This document shows positions 28,213 through 36,863 of a stretch of DNA of 64,000 nt, piece by piece. How positions within the stretch are numbered: the stretch's first letter is position 1; the number at the start of each line of letters is the position of its first letter. The notes under the pieces are model-generated. The model saw only the letters and a list, made by a program, of their open reading frames with translations, was not told where the DNA came from and did not search any database. Source of the stretch: Halioglobus sp. (GTDB lineage Bacteria; Pseudomonadota; Gammaproteobacteria; Pseudomonadales; Halieaceae); NCBI GenBank assembly GCA_020443345.1, contig JAGRIH010000037.1:117767-181766 (forward strand), read 5' to 3'. The position numbers and the translations under genes are program-made.

Positions 28213-28845
28213 CTAGCGGATACTTACCGGGGTGCCGAGCGACACCAGGGCGGCAAGCACTTCGATCTGCTCGTTGGTGACGGCAATACAGCCATTGGTC
28301 CAGTTGAAATCATGGTGAATTTCGACACTCCCCGCGCCGATGCCGTGGATGCCCAGATAACCGCCCAGCGCGGTGGTTTGCGGCGGTGTGCGACCGCTGA
28401 GCCAGGCCTCGTGCAACTGCTGATACTCCAGCGCGCTGATGCGGCCGTCGCGCAGGGCCCGCCAGGCATGGTCCATGGTCGGGTAGTCGATGGACAGGAA
28501 CAGGTGGTAGCGCTCGCTGGTCCTTATGCCATTGATATGGAATTCTCCCAGCGGGGTCTTTTCATCCTGCGTACGCTTATTGCGGGTCGGCCCATTGCTG
28601 CCAATGGCGATGTTCTCCAGTTGCAAAAGCAAGGTCTGGCCGCGCATCACTGAGAGGGTGAGCGCCGCCGTATCGACGACCAGATGAATACCGTCCGCAG
28701 CCGCCGGCCCGCCATCCTCTGTAGCGGCAACAGCCGCCAGACCACACGCCAGCGACAGCGCACAGCACAGCCGCCCCCAGCGCCCGAGCGTCAAGCGCAG
28801 TACACCGGCCAGTGCGCATCGCGCCACCGGCCCTGTGGATGACAT
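28213..28845 (-). CDS. Second L,D-transpeptidase (YkuD-family), exported
   Basis: 210 residues from ATG 28845, with a hydrophobic export signal (WGRLCCALSLACGLAAVAA). The YkuD core has a His in GGYLGIHGIG and the catalytic Cys in NWTNGCIAVTNEQ. The usual Ser-His before Gly-Cys is Thr-Asn here, as in the NGC subgroup. KTPLGEFHINGI is the usual substrate-loop motif. Periplasmic peptidoglycan cross-linking or lipoprotein attachment is likely. A longer reading to 28947 adds an unlikely N-terminus. Confidence 0.82.
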   Translation of the reverse strand: MSSTGPVARCALAGVLRLTLGRWGRLCCALSLACGLAAVAATEDGGPAAADGIHLVVDTAALTLSVMRGQTLLLQLENIAIGSNGPTRNKRTQDEKTPLGEFHINGIRTSERYHLFLSIDYPTMDHAWRALRDGRISALEYQQLHEAWLSGRTPPQTTALGGYLGIHGIGAGSVEIHHDFNWTNGCIAVTNEQIEVLAALVSLGTPVSIR

Positions 28846-29261
28846 CGACAAACCATACGGTTCCTGTGGTGATTCAACCGCCTTATAAAACACGACAGGC
28901 AAAACCACAACACCCCGCAGGCAAGACGCAGAAACCCCCGCTTGCATCCGGCGCGCGGCCGTTGCCGATCGCTATCGACGCAGTTTACCCGCACACGCTG
29001 CGGCCCAAAACAGCACCCGCAGCCAGCCGGACAGCATCGGAACCGACCGGGCGGTGCAGCGGGCACGCCGCCAACACGGGATGAAATGCCGCGGATTGAA
29101 GCTGATTCACCGGTGCCAAACCGACTGCCCGCCTCGAGCCAGCCTTGAGTATGTGCCGTGCAACCCGGCAGGGATTTGCCGAACCACAAAAGAAGGACTA
29201 CGTTTAAGTTCATACACACTGCCAACCGGCATTTGCCGCTGTCCCCTGGAGGAACCAACAC
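28846..29261. other. Divergent intergenic region
   Basis: About 415 bases between the second L,D-transpeptidase and the secreted protein at 29262. No gene is supported. A GGAGG ribosome site sits at its right end. A GGCA...TTGCC pair near 29170 has wrong spacing for sigma-54. No repeat or terminator was identified. Confidence 0.4.
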
Positions 29262-29702
29262 ATGAACTACCAGACTGTCCTGTATCGCAGCATTGCCACC
29301 ATTGCCTTGTGTCTGACGGCGCACCTGTCTGCGTTCGCGGCGGAAACAGAAACGGACGACGTGCTGGAAGCAGCGGAACAGCAGCCGGTCGTGATAATGG
29401 ATACCTTTGACGTGCACGCAAATGCCGCGGGCTTTTTCAAACTGATCGATCGGGCCATCAAACTCGCCAGGGAAGTCGACCCCGAGGGCGGCGGCGAAAT
29501 TTTCGTACTCGCCGGCCACCCCGAGCCGCAATTCGCCTCCCAGGTCATCGTCTTCACCACCTATCCGAACATGGACGCCTACGTCAGCAACAAGGAAGCG
29601 CTGGCGAACAGCCCGAAATTACAGGCCATCTTCCAGGAAATGGAGGCTGCCGATTTTAATTTCCTGCAGCGCACCATGAACACCCTGGTCGCGGAGTACT
29701 AG
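29262..29702 (+). CDS. Secreted protein of unknown function (periplasmic, alpha+beta)
   Basis: 146 residues. The signal peptide is MNYQTVLYRSIATIALCLTA...SAFAAE with AFA-type cleavage near residue 27. GGAGG precedes ATG 29262 by 9 bases. The mature part (MDTFDVHANAAGFFKLIDRAIKLAREVDP, then QVIVFTTYPNMDAYVSNKEALANSPKLQAIFQEM) has the strand-helix-strand rhythm of ferredoxin-like dimeric alpha-beta barrels, but no catalytic motif was recognised. It is convergent with recX. Confidence 0.7.
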   Translation: MNYQTVLYRSIATIALCLTAHLSAFAAETETDDVLEAAEQQPVVIMDTFDVHANAAGFFKLIDRAIKLAREVDPEGGGEIFVLAGHPEPQFASQVIVFTTYPNMDAYVSNKEALANSPKLQAIFQEMEAADFNFLQRTMNTLVAEY

Positions 29703-29875
29703 TGCTCCAACCACCTGATCAAGTTAGATCAGCAAGAGCACCAGCCGTTAGCTGCAAGGCGCCGGTTTGACGGCACAGTGGTTCAGTGACGAAAACCGGC
29801 AGCACCGCAGATTGCGGCTTCTGGTCTCGCCCCCGGGCTACCCGAAGAGCGGACAGAACAAACAAAATCGCCGCC

Positions 29876-30373
29876 TCAGTCTGCCAGCAGGTACCGGAAA
29901 TGTTCGGTGGAGAAGCCGCGATACTGCAAAAAGCGCACCCGCCGCGCCCTCTCCCTGATGTCCGGCGCCTCAGCCTCGCCAAACTTCTTGCGCAGCGCCG
30001 TGGCGGCCAGCGCACACCAGTCGCAATCCACTGCCTCGACTGCGGCGGCGATAACGCTGTCGGGCAGCCCTTTTTCGCGCAATTCCTGGCGCACGCGCAG
30101 GGGTCCGTAACCGCGGCTGACGCGCTGGCGCACGAAGTCCTCGGCGAACCGTTCATCACTTTGCAGATTTTCAGCCCTGAGTTGCTGTAACGCCGACAAT
30201 ACGAGGGCCTCATCGGCAAAGCGGGACCGCAGCTTGCGCTGCAACTCGTTCAGGGAGTGTTCGCGGCGCGCCAGCAGGTTCATTGCCGCCAACCGGATAG
30301 CGGCGGCATCGACGGTCGATCCAGCGGCGCCTGCAGCGGGCTCCCGGCGCCGGTCGCTGTCCATATCAGTCAC
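29876..30373 (-). CDS. recX: RecA regulator RecX
   Basis: 165 residues made of three-helix repeats: LAAMNLLARREHSLNELQRKL, then SDERFAEDFVRQRVSRGYGPLRVRQELREKGL, then RVRFLQYRGFSTEHFRYLL. The order and the GYGPxRxxxELxxKG motif are diagnostic for RecX. It lies 82 bases downstream of recA on the same strand, the usual arrangement. It inhibits RecA filament growth. Confidence 0.93.
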   Translation of the reverse strand: MTDMDSDRRREPAAGAAGSTVDAAAIRLAAMNLLARREHSLNELQRKLRSRFADEALVLSALQQLRAENLQSDERFAEDFVRQRVSRGYGPLRVRQELREKGLPDSVIAAAVEAVDCDWCALAATALRKKFGEAEAPDIRERARRVRFLQYRGFSTEHFRYLLAD

Positions 30374-30455
30374 CGGAAAAGCAGGCGCCAGCGGCGGGCT
30401 ATCGGCGTCGGGACAAAACGACTGGCGGCGCGGCGTATCGACTCACCGCGGGCAA

Positions 30456-31499
30456 TCACTCCCGGGCTTGCGCTTGGGGCACAAGCGCCTCGACAGCTTC
30501 TGCCGGGGGAGCCGTATTGAGCAGTTGTCGCCGGATTTCAGTTTCGATCTCGCTGGCGACCGCCGGATTATCCTCCAGGAACTTGGCCGCATTGGCCTTG
30601 CCCTGCCCGATTTTGTCGCCCTTGTAGGCGTACCATGCCCCCGACTTGTCCACCAGATTGAGCTTGACACCCCAGTCGATGACCTCGCCCATGTGGTAGA
30701 TGCCTTTGCCATACATAATCTGGAACTCGGCCTGTTTGAAGGGCGGCGACACCTTGTTCTTCACCACTTTCACCCGGGTCTCGTTGCCCACCACTTCATC
30801 GCCTTCCTTCACGGCGCCGATACGGCGGATATCCAGGCGCACCGAGGAGTAGAACTTGAGGGCGTTGCCACCGGTGGTGGTTTCCGGGGAGCCGAACATG
30901 ACGCCGATTTTCATCCGGATCTGGTTGATAAAAACAACCAGGCAGTTGGTCTGCTTGATGGCCCCGGTCAGCTTGCGCATGGCCTGGCTCAGCAGGCGCG
31001 CCTGCAGACCGACGTGTGAGTCGCCCATCTCGCCCTCGATCTCCGCCTTGGGCGTCAGCGCCGCCACTGAATCGACAACCAGCACATCCACCGCCCCGGA
31101 GCGCACCAGCATTTCAGCCACTTCCAGTGCCTGCTCACCGGTATCGGGCTGGGATACGATCAGGTCATCCACTCGCACCCCGAGTTTTTCCGCATAGGAG
31201 GGGTCGAGCGCATGCTCCGCATCAATAAAGGCCGCGGTGCCGCCGGCCTTCTGCGCCTCGGCGATCACCTGCAGGGTTAGCGTGGTCTTACCGGAGGACT
31301 CGGGGCCGTAGATTTCACAGATGCGGCCCTTGGGCAGACCGCCGATGCCCAGGGCGATATCCAGCCCCAGGGAGCCGGTAGAAATCGAGGGCATGGTTGC
31401 GCGATCGCGATCGCCCATGCGCATTACCGTGCCCTTGCCGAACTGGCGCTCGATCTGGTTCAGGGCTGCTTCCAGTGCTTTTACTTTGTTGGCATCCAT
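30456..31499 (-). CDS. recA: Recombinase RecA
   Basis: 347 residues, the normal RecA length. Walker A is [13 protein letters not shown], Walker B is [12 protein letters not shown]. Signature segments are [27 protein letters not shown] and loop 2 [24 protein letters not shown] 31499 has GAGGA about 6 bases upstream; a start at 31511 is disfavoured. A LexA box lies about 90 bases upstream, so SOS control is expected. recX follows. Confidence 0.98.
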   Translation of the reverse strand: MDANKVKALEAALNQIERQFGKGTVMRMGDRDRATMPSISTGSLGLDIALGIGGLPKGRICEIYGPESSGKTTLTLQVIAEAQKAGGTAAFIDAEHALDPSYAEKLGVRVDDLIVSQPDTGEQALEVAEMLVRSGAVDVLVVDSVAALTPKAEIEGEMGDSHVGLQARLLSQAMRKLTGAIKQTNCLVVFINQIRMKIGVMFGSPETTTGGNALKFYSSVRLDIRRIGAVKEGDEVVGNETRVKVVKNKVSPPFKQAEFQIMYGKGIYHMGEVIDWGVKLNLVDKSGAWYAYKGDKIGQGKANAAKFLEDNPAVASEIETEIRRQLLNTAPPAEAVEALVPQAQARE

Positions 31500-31590
31500 G
31501 GTGGTCCTCACTTGTTGTCTTGTCTTTGGTTCGATGTTCGATGTTCGGTACTCGGTGTCGAGTGTCCTCTGTCCTCTGCCCCCGCACCAC

Positions 31591-31610
31591 TACTGTATAT
31601 ATACTCAGTG
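31591..31610 (-). promoter_or_regulatory. LexA (SOS) box upstream of recA
   Basis: On the minus strand the site reads CACTGAGTATATATACAGTA. It matches the gammaproteobacterial SOS box (CTG-N10-CAG, AT-rich centre) except for the left half, CTGA instead of CTGT. It ends about 92 bases before the recA start and overlaps an AT-rich -10-like segment, as in typical recA promoters. Confidence 0.85.
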
Positions 31611-31642
31611 CTTTGAAAGTGAATTGCAAGCCCCAAAAACCA

Positions 31643-32905
31643 TTATATCCAGCCAGACGACAGAACCTGCCCGATTAGTAGACAGGTTGCGAGCAAGCCC
31701 AACAGGCACAGGAGCGCAAACCAAACGCGACGCCGCACGCCATCCGGGCCGGCCCTCCAGCCCCTCACCCCGCCAGTTCCCCGGGCGGCGGCTGGCGCAG
31801 GCCGGAACAGCATGGTGGCGTCTTCCCCGTCATCGCCTGCCGCCTGGCAGCGAAAAGCAAACTCCAGCCGCCCGAGTTGCACGCGATCTCCGGTCACCAG
31901 TTCCCTCTCCTGGATACGCTGGCCATTGACCAGCACGCCGTTGCTGGAACCGAGATCGCGCACCAGCCAGGCCCCGCGTTCATAGGCAAACTCGGCATGC
32001 AGTTTGGATACACTCTTTTCGGCGAGTACGATGGCACACTCCTCACCTCGACCCAGGCGCTGCCTGTCGCAGGCCAGCACGAACACGCGCGGTTCGCCCG
32101 CCGCGGTTATTTCCGTCAGCTCCGCCGGCGGGGGCGGCCTCACCAACCACAGTGTCTCTGCATCGGCCAGTGGCGGATTTGTGTCCGTGTTTAGGGCGCG
32201 TGCCGGGAGCGGCGCCGCAGCGCTTTCCCGCGGCCCCTCCTCAAAGATGGTCTGCGCGCCCGTGGCCGCGCGCAACACCGTGAGATCCGCCGCGCGTGAG
32301 TCGTGCGGCACCTGCGCCGGGGCGGGACCCACGACGATGAACTGCTGTTTGTCAAAGCGCAGTACATCGCCCGGGCGGGCGTTGGCCTGTTCGATTTTCT
32401 CACCGTTGAGGAAGGTGCCATTGGCGGACCCCAGGTCGGTGACCCGCAGATGATCGCCCTCGATGAGCAGTTCAGCGTGCCGGCGAGAGCACGTATCGCG
32501 ATCGATGAGCAGATCGCAGCCGGGCTCTCGCCCCACGATGGTCCTGGACCCGAGCCGGTGAATTTGGCCGGTGCACCGGTCTGCGTCTGCGCGCAGACCC
32601 CAATCTTGCGACGGATGGGTACCGGGGTCGCTGAGTTCGAACTCAACGGTGCCGAGACGAATCACATCCGAGACCTGCAAGCTGCAGCGTTCGCTGATGC
32701 GCCGCTCATTCACGAATGTGCCGTGGGCGCTGTGCAGGTCGACGAGCTGCGGGCCCTGGCGCGCGGTGACAATCTTCGCGTGGAAGTCAGAGACCGAGGG
32801 CGCGTCGACCACGACATCGTTGCCCTGATCCCGCCCCAGCGTGATCGTCGCGGATGACAGCTCGACGAACCTCCCCGGCTGATCACGAAACTGCAAGTTC
32901 AGCAT
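31643..32905 (-). CDS. Triple-FHA-domain, tail-anchored membrane protein
   Basis: 420 residues from ATG 32905 (GAGG upstream). Three forkhead-associated domains are visible. FHA1 has GRDQGNDVVV, SVSDFHAKI and HGTFVNERRI. FHA2 has GREPGCDLLI, CSRRHAELL and NGTFLNGEKI. FHA3 has GRGEECAIVL, SVSKLHAEF and SSNGVLVNGQRI. A C-terminal helix (VWFALLCLLGLLATCLLIGQVL) anchors it, so the FHA domains face the cytoplasm. FHA domains bind phosphothreonine, and a Hanks kinase and a PP2C phosphatase lie within 4 kb. It diverges from the membrane-protein gene at 33288. A scaffold or reader role in this phospho-signalling set is inference. Confidence 0.88.
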   Translation of the reverse strand: MLNLQFRDQPGRFVELSSATITLGRDQGNDVVVDAPSVSDFHAKIVTARQGPQLVDLHSAHGTFVNERRISERCSLQVSDVIRLGTVEFELSDPGTHPSQDWGLRADADRCTGQIHRLGSRTIVGREPGCDLLIDRDTCSRRHAELLIEGDHLRVTDLGSANGTFLNGEKIEQANARPGDVLRFDKQQFIVVGPAPAQVPHDSRAADLTVLRAATGAQTIFEEGPRESAAAPLPARALNTDTNPPLADAETLWLVRPPPPAELTEITAAGEPRVFVLACDRQRLGRGEECAIVLAEKSVSKLHAEFAYERGAWLVRDLGSSNGVLVNGQRIQERELVTGDRVQLGRLEFAFRCQAAGDDGEDATMLFRPAPAAARGTGGVRGWRAGPDGVRRRVWFALLCLLGLLATCLLIGQVLSSGWI

Positions 32906-33050
32906 GGATAACCCTCGATGGCCGGCGCACGCCGGCACTGGCTAGCAGGCACCCGGGTGCCCAATCGTGCCGTATCCCGGGGATCGAGGTCAACACATGG
33001 CATGGATTGCCGGTGTGGTGCCGCGCTGACCCGTCGTCGGGCAAGGTGCG

Positions 33051-33140
33051 CGTGGAGCGGCCCGGCGTGGAGCGGCCCGGCGTGGAGCGGCCCGGCGTGG
33101 AGCGGCCCGGCCTGGAGTGGCCCGGCCGGGAGCGGCCCGC
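33051..33140. repeat. Six tandem copies of a 15-bp GC-rich repeat
   Basis: The unit CGTGGAGCGGCCCGG is repeated at 33051, 33066, 33081 and 33096. Two diverged copies follow at 33111 (CCTGGAGTGGCCCGG) and 33126 (CCGGGAGCGGCCCGC). It lies in the 382-base gap between the divergent FHA gene and the membrane-protein gene. No real gene is assigned to this stretch. Confidence 0.9.
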
Positions 33141-33287
33141 GAGCGACCGCGTGGCAGTGGCCCCGCACCGGCCTCATGCTATAGTCACTGTATCGACCCG
33201 GGCCGTGGGGCAATCGATGGACCAGCGCGAGGAATTGGCAAACACTGTCGAACGGCGCCGCCAGGGGCTGCAATCAAGGAGCAATTG

Positions 33288-34481
33288 ATGCCCACGGCGG
33301 GAGATGACGACGCGGCCACGGAAATTCTCAACCGTGACATCGATGCGCACGACGACGCGCACCCGGCCGCTGCCGCCACGCAAATTCAGCACGACACGGA
33401 CACCTCGACAGACACGCTAAGCATACCCCGACCGACCTGTGTGACACCCCGGCACCCGGGCCGGTGGGCGGCCGCGGCAGCCCTGGCGATGGCCATCGCC
33501 GGTGCCCTGGTTTACTACTTTATCGACCGGTCGCCGGAAACCACGGACGCCGTCCGAGCCCGACACGATGCCTACGCAGCAGCGCGCAAGCTGGCGGCCC
33601 GCGCCCTCGACCGGGGCGACACCAGCGCGCTGCCGGCGCAATTGCTCGCCCGGGCGCGCGCCCAACCCGACGACCCCGAGCTGGCGAGACTGCTGCGCGA
33701 CGCCACCCGCTATCGGGACATGCTCTACCTGCAGGCAAACGGACACCTGCTGGAACTGGCACAGGCGCGCCGCCGCCGGGCTTTCGAATCCTCCCTGTTT
33801 GAAACCAGCGCGCGCCGGCACATCGACGCAGCGCTGCCGCCCGCCGCACTACTGCAGCGCCTGTCGCAGGCCCGGGACGCATGGCGCAGTGGCGAACTGG
33901 TAGCGGCCATCAGCGCGCTCAAGCGGCTGACCGACGAGACGGGCAACTCCCAGGCCGAGGCCATGCTGCGGCACTACGCACGACTGGTGCAGGGCTACGA
34001 GGCCCTGTCCGAGCGCGGCACCGGCGGGCGCGACGCGCAGGCGCTCGTGGCTTTCTACCTGGATCTGGATCCCGCGCAAGACCAGTTTTTCTGGCGGCGC
34101 ATGGAACGCGACCTGTCTGCAGCCGACGCCGCGGCCGCCGCGGCGCTGCGGCGCGTGCAGCGCGCCGGCCAACTGTGGGCCGACTACCGCCGTCGCGGCG
34201 GCATCGACGGGTCGATGCGACAGGCCGCAACGGCACACGCGGGCTTCGCCGAGCGCGCCGCGAGCCTGGTGGAGGCTGACACGCTGCTCAGAGCCGCTGC
34301 GGCGCTGCTGCATCCGCGGGGCAACGCCGCAGCGCACAACCTGCTGCTACCCGCGCTGGTCCGCGAAGAACTGCAGATGCAGCGCGAACGGCTGGTGCTG
34401 CTGCAACGCTTCAACAACGAGGCGGTATTCGCCCGCAGGCTGCGCCTGTTGCAGGACCCGGCGCGCGCCGGCCAGCACTAG
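33288..34481 (+). CDS. Membrane protein sharing its C-terminal domain with the FHA protein of the export operon
   Basis: 397 residues; ATG 33288 is preceded by AAGGAG. A hydrophilic N-terminus is followed by one membrane helix (residues about 59-78, WAAAAALAMAIAGALVYYF), leaving about 320 residues of helical domain, probably periplasmic. Residues 198-388 align almost without gaps to residues 608-800 of the FHA protein at 51007-53475. Shared blocks are AWRxGEL, FYxxLDPxxDxxFxR and YRRxGGIxG. The repeat-like helices resemble TPR/SEL1 solenoids but no named family was recognised. It is followed by the PP2C phosphatase gene, 119 bases away. Its role is probably to link envelope state to the phospho-signalling set (inference). 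Confidence 0.75.
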   Translation: MPTAGDDDAATEILNRDIDAHDDAHPAAAATQIQHDTDTSTDTLSIPRPTCVTPRHPGRWAAAAALAMAIAGALVYYFIDRSPETTDAVRARHDAYAAARKLAARALDRGDTSALPAQLLARARAQPDDPELARLLRDATRYRDMLYLQANGHLLELAQARRRRAFESSLFETSARRHIDAALPPAALLQRLSQARDAWRSGELVAAISALKRLTDETGNSQAEAMLRHYARLVQGYEALSERGTGGRDAQALVAFYLDLDPAQDQFFWRRMERDLSAADAAAAAALRRVQRAGQLWADYRRRGGIDGSMRQAATAHAGFAERAASLVEADTLLRAAAALLHPRGNAAAHNLLLPALVREELQMQRERLVLLQRFNNEAVFARRLRLLQDPARAGQH

Positions 34482-34600
34482 GGCGCTGCGGCTGCGGCTG
34501 TTGTGGCAGCGGCTGTTGTTGACGGACAGCCATATACTGACTACGGTTCTGGTTCGCCACGGGCACCGGGCCGGAGCGACTTCCGCAGGACTGACCGCAC

Positions 34601-35377
34601 ATGGAATGGGATATCGCCACGCAAAGTCATCGCGGCAACGTGCGCCGGATCAATGAGGACGCGCTGCTGGCGGACAAGCACTATCCCCTGCTGATGATCG
34701 CGGACGGCATGGGCGGGCATGCCGCCGGCGAGGTGGCCAGCCAAATGCTGGCCGAGCAACTGGCTGCACTGCACCTGGCCGGGAGTCTGCCGCAGGCGCT
34801 CGACCAGGTCAGGTCCGCGGTCGAGCGTTGCAACAGCGACATGATCGCCTACGCCCGGACCCATCTGGCCGGCCAGACCATCGGCAGCACGGTGGTGGCC
34901 ATGCTGGCGCAGGAATGCCGGGGTGCCTGCGTGTGGGCGGGCGATTCCCGTCTGTATCGCGCCCGCCACCGGGAGCTGGAGCAGCTCACGGGCGATCACA
35001 GCCACGTCGCGGAGCTGGTGCGCGCGGGGCGTCTGTCTGCCGAGGAGGCCGTCAATCACCCCTCATCCAACGCCATCACCCGCGCTGTCGGCGCCGCCCC
35101 CCTGCTGGATCTCGACCTGGAGACCTTCGATATCCGGCTCGGCGACACCTATCTGCTGTGCAGTGATGGCCTCTACCACGAGGTCAGCCCCGATGAGATC
35201 GTCACCGCCATGCTGGCGGCGGATATCCGGCAGAGCGCCAGGCAGTTGCTGAACCTGTGTCTGGGGCGCCGAGCGCGGGACAATATATCCTTTATCATCG
35301 GGCGGCCGGTCGGACCCGGCGACGACCCGGATGCCACGCTGACCTACTACCCCGACAGCGCAGTCGAATCACCCTGA
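34601..35377 (+). CDS. PP2C-family serine/threonine protein phosphatase
   Basis: 258 residues, the compact bacterial PP2C (Stp/PppA-like) size. Metal and catalytic motifs are all present: RGNVRRINEDALL, LLMIADGMGGHAAGEVAS, GSTVVAMLA, VWAGDSRLYR, LLCSDGLYHEV and RRARDNISFII. No membrane segment, so cytoplasmic. It faces the convergent Hanks-type kinase gene with only 10 bases between the stops. It should reverse phosphorylation by that kinase and reset binding by the FHA proteins. Confidence 0.94.
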   Translation: MEWDIATQSHRGNVRRINEDALLADKHYPLLMIADGMGGHAAGEVASQMLAEQLAALHLAGSLPQALDQVRSAVERCNSDMIAYARTHLAGQTIGSTVVAMLAQECRGACVWAGDSRLYRARHRELEQLTGDHSHVAELVRAGRLSAEEAVNHPSSNAITRAVGAAPLLDLDLETFDIRLGDTYLLCSDGLYHEVSPDEIVTAMLAADIRQSARQLLNLCLGRRARDNISFIIGRPVGPGDDPDATLTYYPDSAVESP

Positions 35378-35387
35378 GCCCGACCGG

Positions 35388-36692
35388 CTAGCCGCGGCAT
35401 TGCAGCTCCTCCCACAGCGCCGCGAAACGGGCATTGTCGGGAAAGACATGCCGCGCCACCTGCAGCTCGTTGCACTGCTGCTGTGCCGGCCCCCGGCCCC
35501 TCTGCTCCTGCAATTGCGCCAGCAGCTGCCGCTGTACCGCCTGTAAACCCTCGCGCGCGTCGGTGTTGCCCGGATCGATTTCCAGCGCCCGCTGATAGGA
35601 GTGCGCGGCGTTGCTGCCCTGTGGCGCGATCAGGCGACCCACGGCGAGGTGGAGATCGCCGCGCCGCAGGCGGTCGGCCAACTCCTGCTGCTGCTCGGCG
35701 TTCAGCGCGGTGCGCGGCGCCGGCTCGACCGCCTCCCCGAAGAGGTCCGGCCAACTGACCCCGGCCCGGTACGCAACATAGAGAAGGGTCAGCAGCGCCA
35801 GCCCGAGCGCGGCGGTCCCGCCTATCCATCGCGTGCCGCGGCGCCGTTTGACCGGTGCCGGCTCCTGCAGCAGGGGCTGCAGGGCCGCAGAGAAGTCAGA
35901 TGCGCTCTGATAGCGCTTGTCGGGGTCCGTTGCCAGGGCGCGCCGCAGCACCGACTTGAGCAGTTTCTGGGTCTCGGCGGGGTACATGTTCAGGCGCGCC
36001 AGATGCTCGTCGGTCACGCCGTGTCGATGTGTGGCGGCAGCCAGTTTGGGGGAGAGTTTTTCGCAGGTCAGCAGTTCGTACCAGACCAGCGCTGTGGAGT
36101 ACAGATCGCTGCGGGCATCGACCTTGCGGCCCATACTCTGCTCCGGCGAGTAGTATTGCGGCGTGCCCATCATCCTGCCCGTCTGGGTGTACTCGGACTC
36201 CTCTATGTGGGCGATGCCGAAGTCCACGATCTTGACCGAGTAATAGTCGTCTTCCAGGAACAGGATATTCGCCGGTTTGATGTCGCGGTGCACGATGCCC
36301 TTGCGGTGGGAAAAGGCGAGCGCATCGAGTACCTGGCCGATGATGTGCAGTGACAACTCCAGGTTGCAGTGCATGCCCAGCGCCAGGTATTCCTTGAGCG
36401 ATTTTCCCTCCACGTATTCCATGGCGAAAAAGGGCATCTCTTCACCACCGGGCTGAAACTCGTAGATCGGCACGATATTGGGATGGTGGAGGCGGATTTG
36501 CGCCTGCGCCTCGCGCAGAAACCGCGCCTGCAGTTCGCGGCCGGCCCGTCCTTTGAGCAGGCTGGGGCGAATGGTCTTGATGGCCACCGCCTGGCCGACA
36601 TCCTCGTCGTAACCGCGGTAGATGACCCCCATACCCCCTTCACCGAGGATGCCGTCGACGCGGTACTTTCCCAGTCTCTCGGGTTCGCTCAA
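35388..36692 (-). CDS. Hanks-type serine/threonine protein kinase with C-terminal membrane helix and periplasmic tail
   Basis: 434 residues from TTG 36692 (GGAAGG four bases upstream; gives SEPERLGKYRV, a typical kinase N-terminus). GTG 36740 is an alternative. Kinase motifs are the glycine loop LGEGGMGVIYRG, VAIKTI lysine, HRDIKPANILF catalytic loop, DFGIAH, and SPEQ in place of APE. A membrane helix (GTAALGLALLTLLYVAYRAG) divides the cytoplasmic kinase from a 100-residue TPR-like tail (AHSYQRALEIDPGNTDAREGL). No PASTA domains. With the adjacent PP2C and the FHA proteins it forms a complete phospho-relay set. Confidence 0.93.
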   Translation of the reverse strand: MSEPERLGKYRVDGILGEGGMGVIYRGYDEDVGQAVAIKTIRPSLLKGRAGRELQARFLREAQAQIRLHHPNIVPIYEFQPGGEEMPFFAMEYVEGKSLKEYLALGMHCNLELSLHIIGQVLDALAFSHRKGIVHRDIKPANILFLEDDYYSVKIVDFGIAHIEESEYTQTGRMMGTPQYYSPEQSMGRKVDARSDLYSTALVWYELLTCEKLSPKLAAATHRHGVTDEHLARLNMYPAETQKLLKSVLRRALATDPDKRYQSASDFSAALQPLLQEPAPVKRRRGTRWIGGTAALGLALLTLLYVAYRAGVSWPDLFGEAVEPAPRTALNAEQQQELADRLRRGDLHLAVGRLIAPQGSNAAHSYQRALEIDPGNTDAREGLQAVQRQLLAQLQEQRGRGPAQQQCNELQVARHVFPDNARFAALWEELQCRG

Positions 36693-36863
36693 TGTGCCTT
36701 CCCATGTATCAGCCGGGTGCAACCTGTCCGGCGCCTGCACCGGCGACGCGCCAGCGTGGGTGTAGTGTATGCAATGCGGCGGTTGAGGGAAACCGGATCG
36801 CCCGGGGCACGTTCACCAATTGCTGCGCAGCCTGGCGCACCGCCGCGCCGCGCGGAGCAAAAT

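Noticed and set aside
29715..29732. CTGATC/GATCAG inverted repeat after the secreted protein gene as a terminator
   Set aside because: The stem is only 6 bp, AT-rich, and no T-run follows.
33051..33140. CRISPR array
   Set aside because: The repeats are directly adjacent with no spacers, and no cas gene is present.
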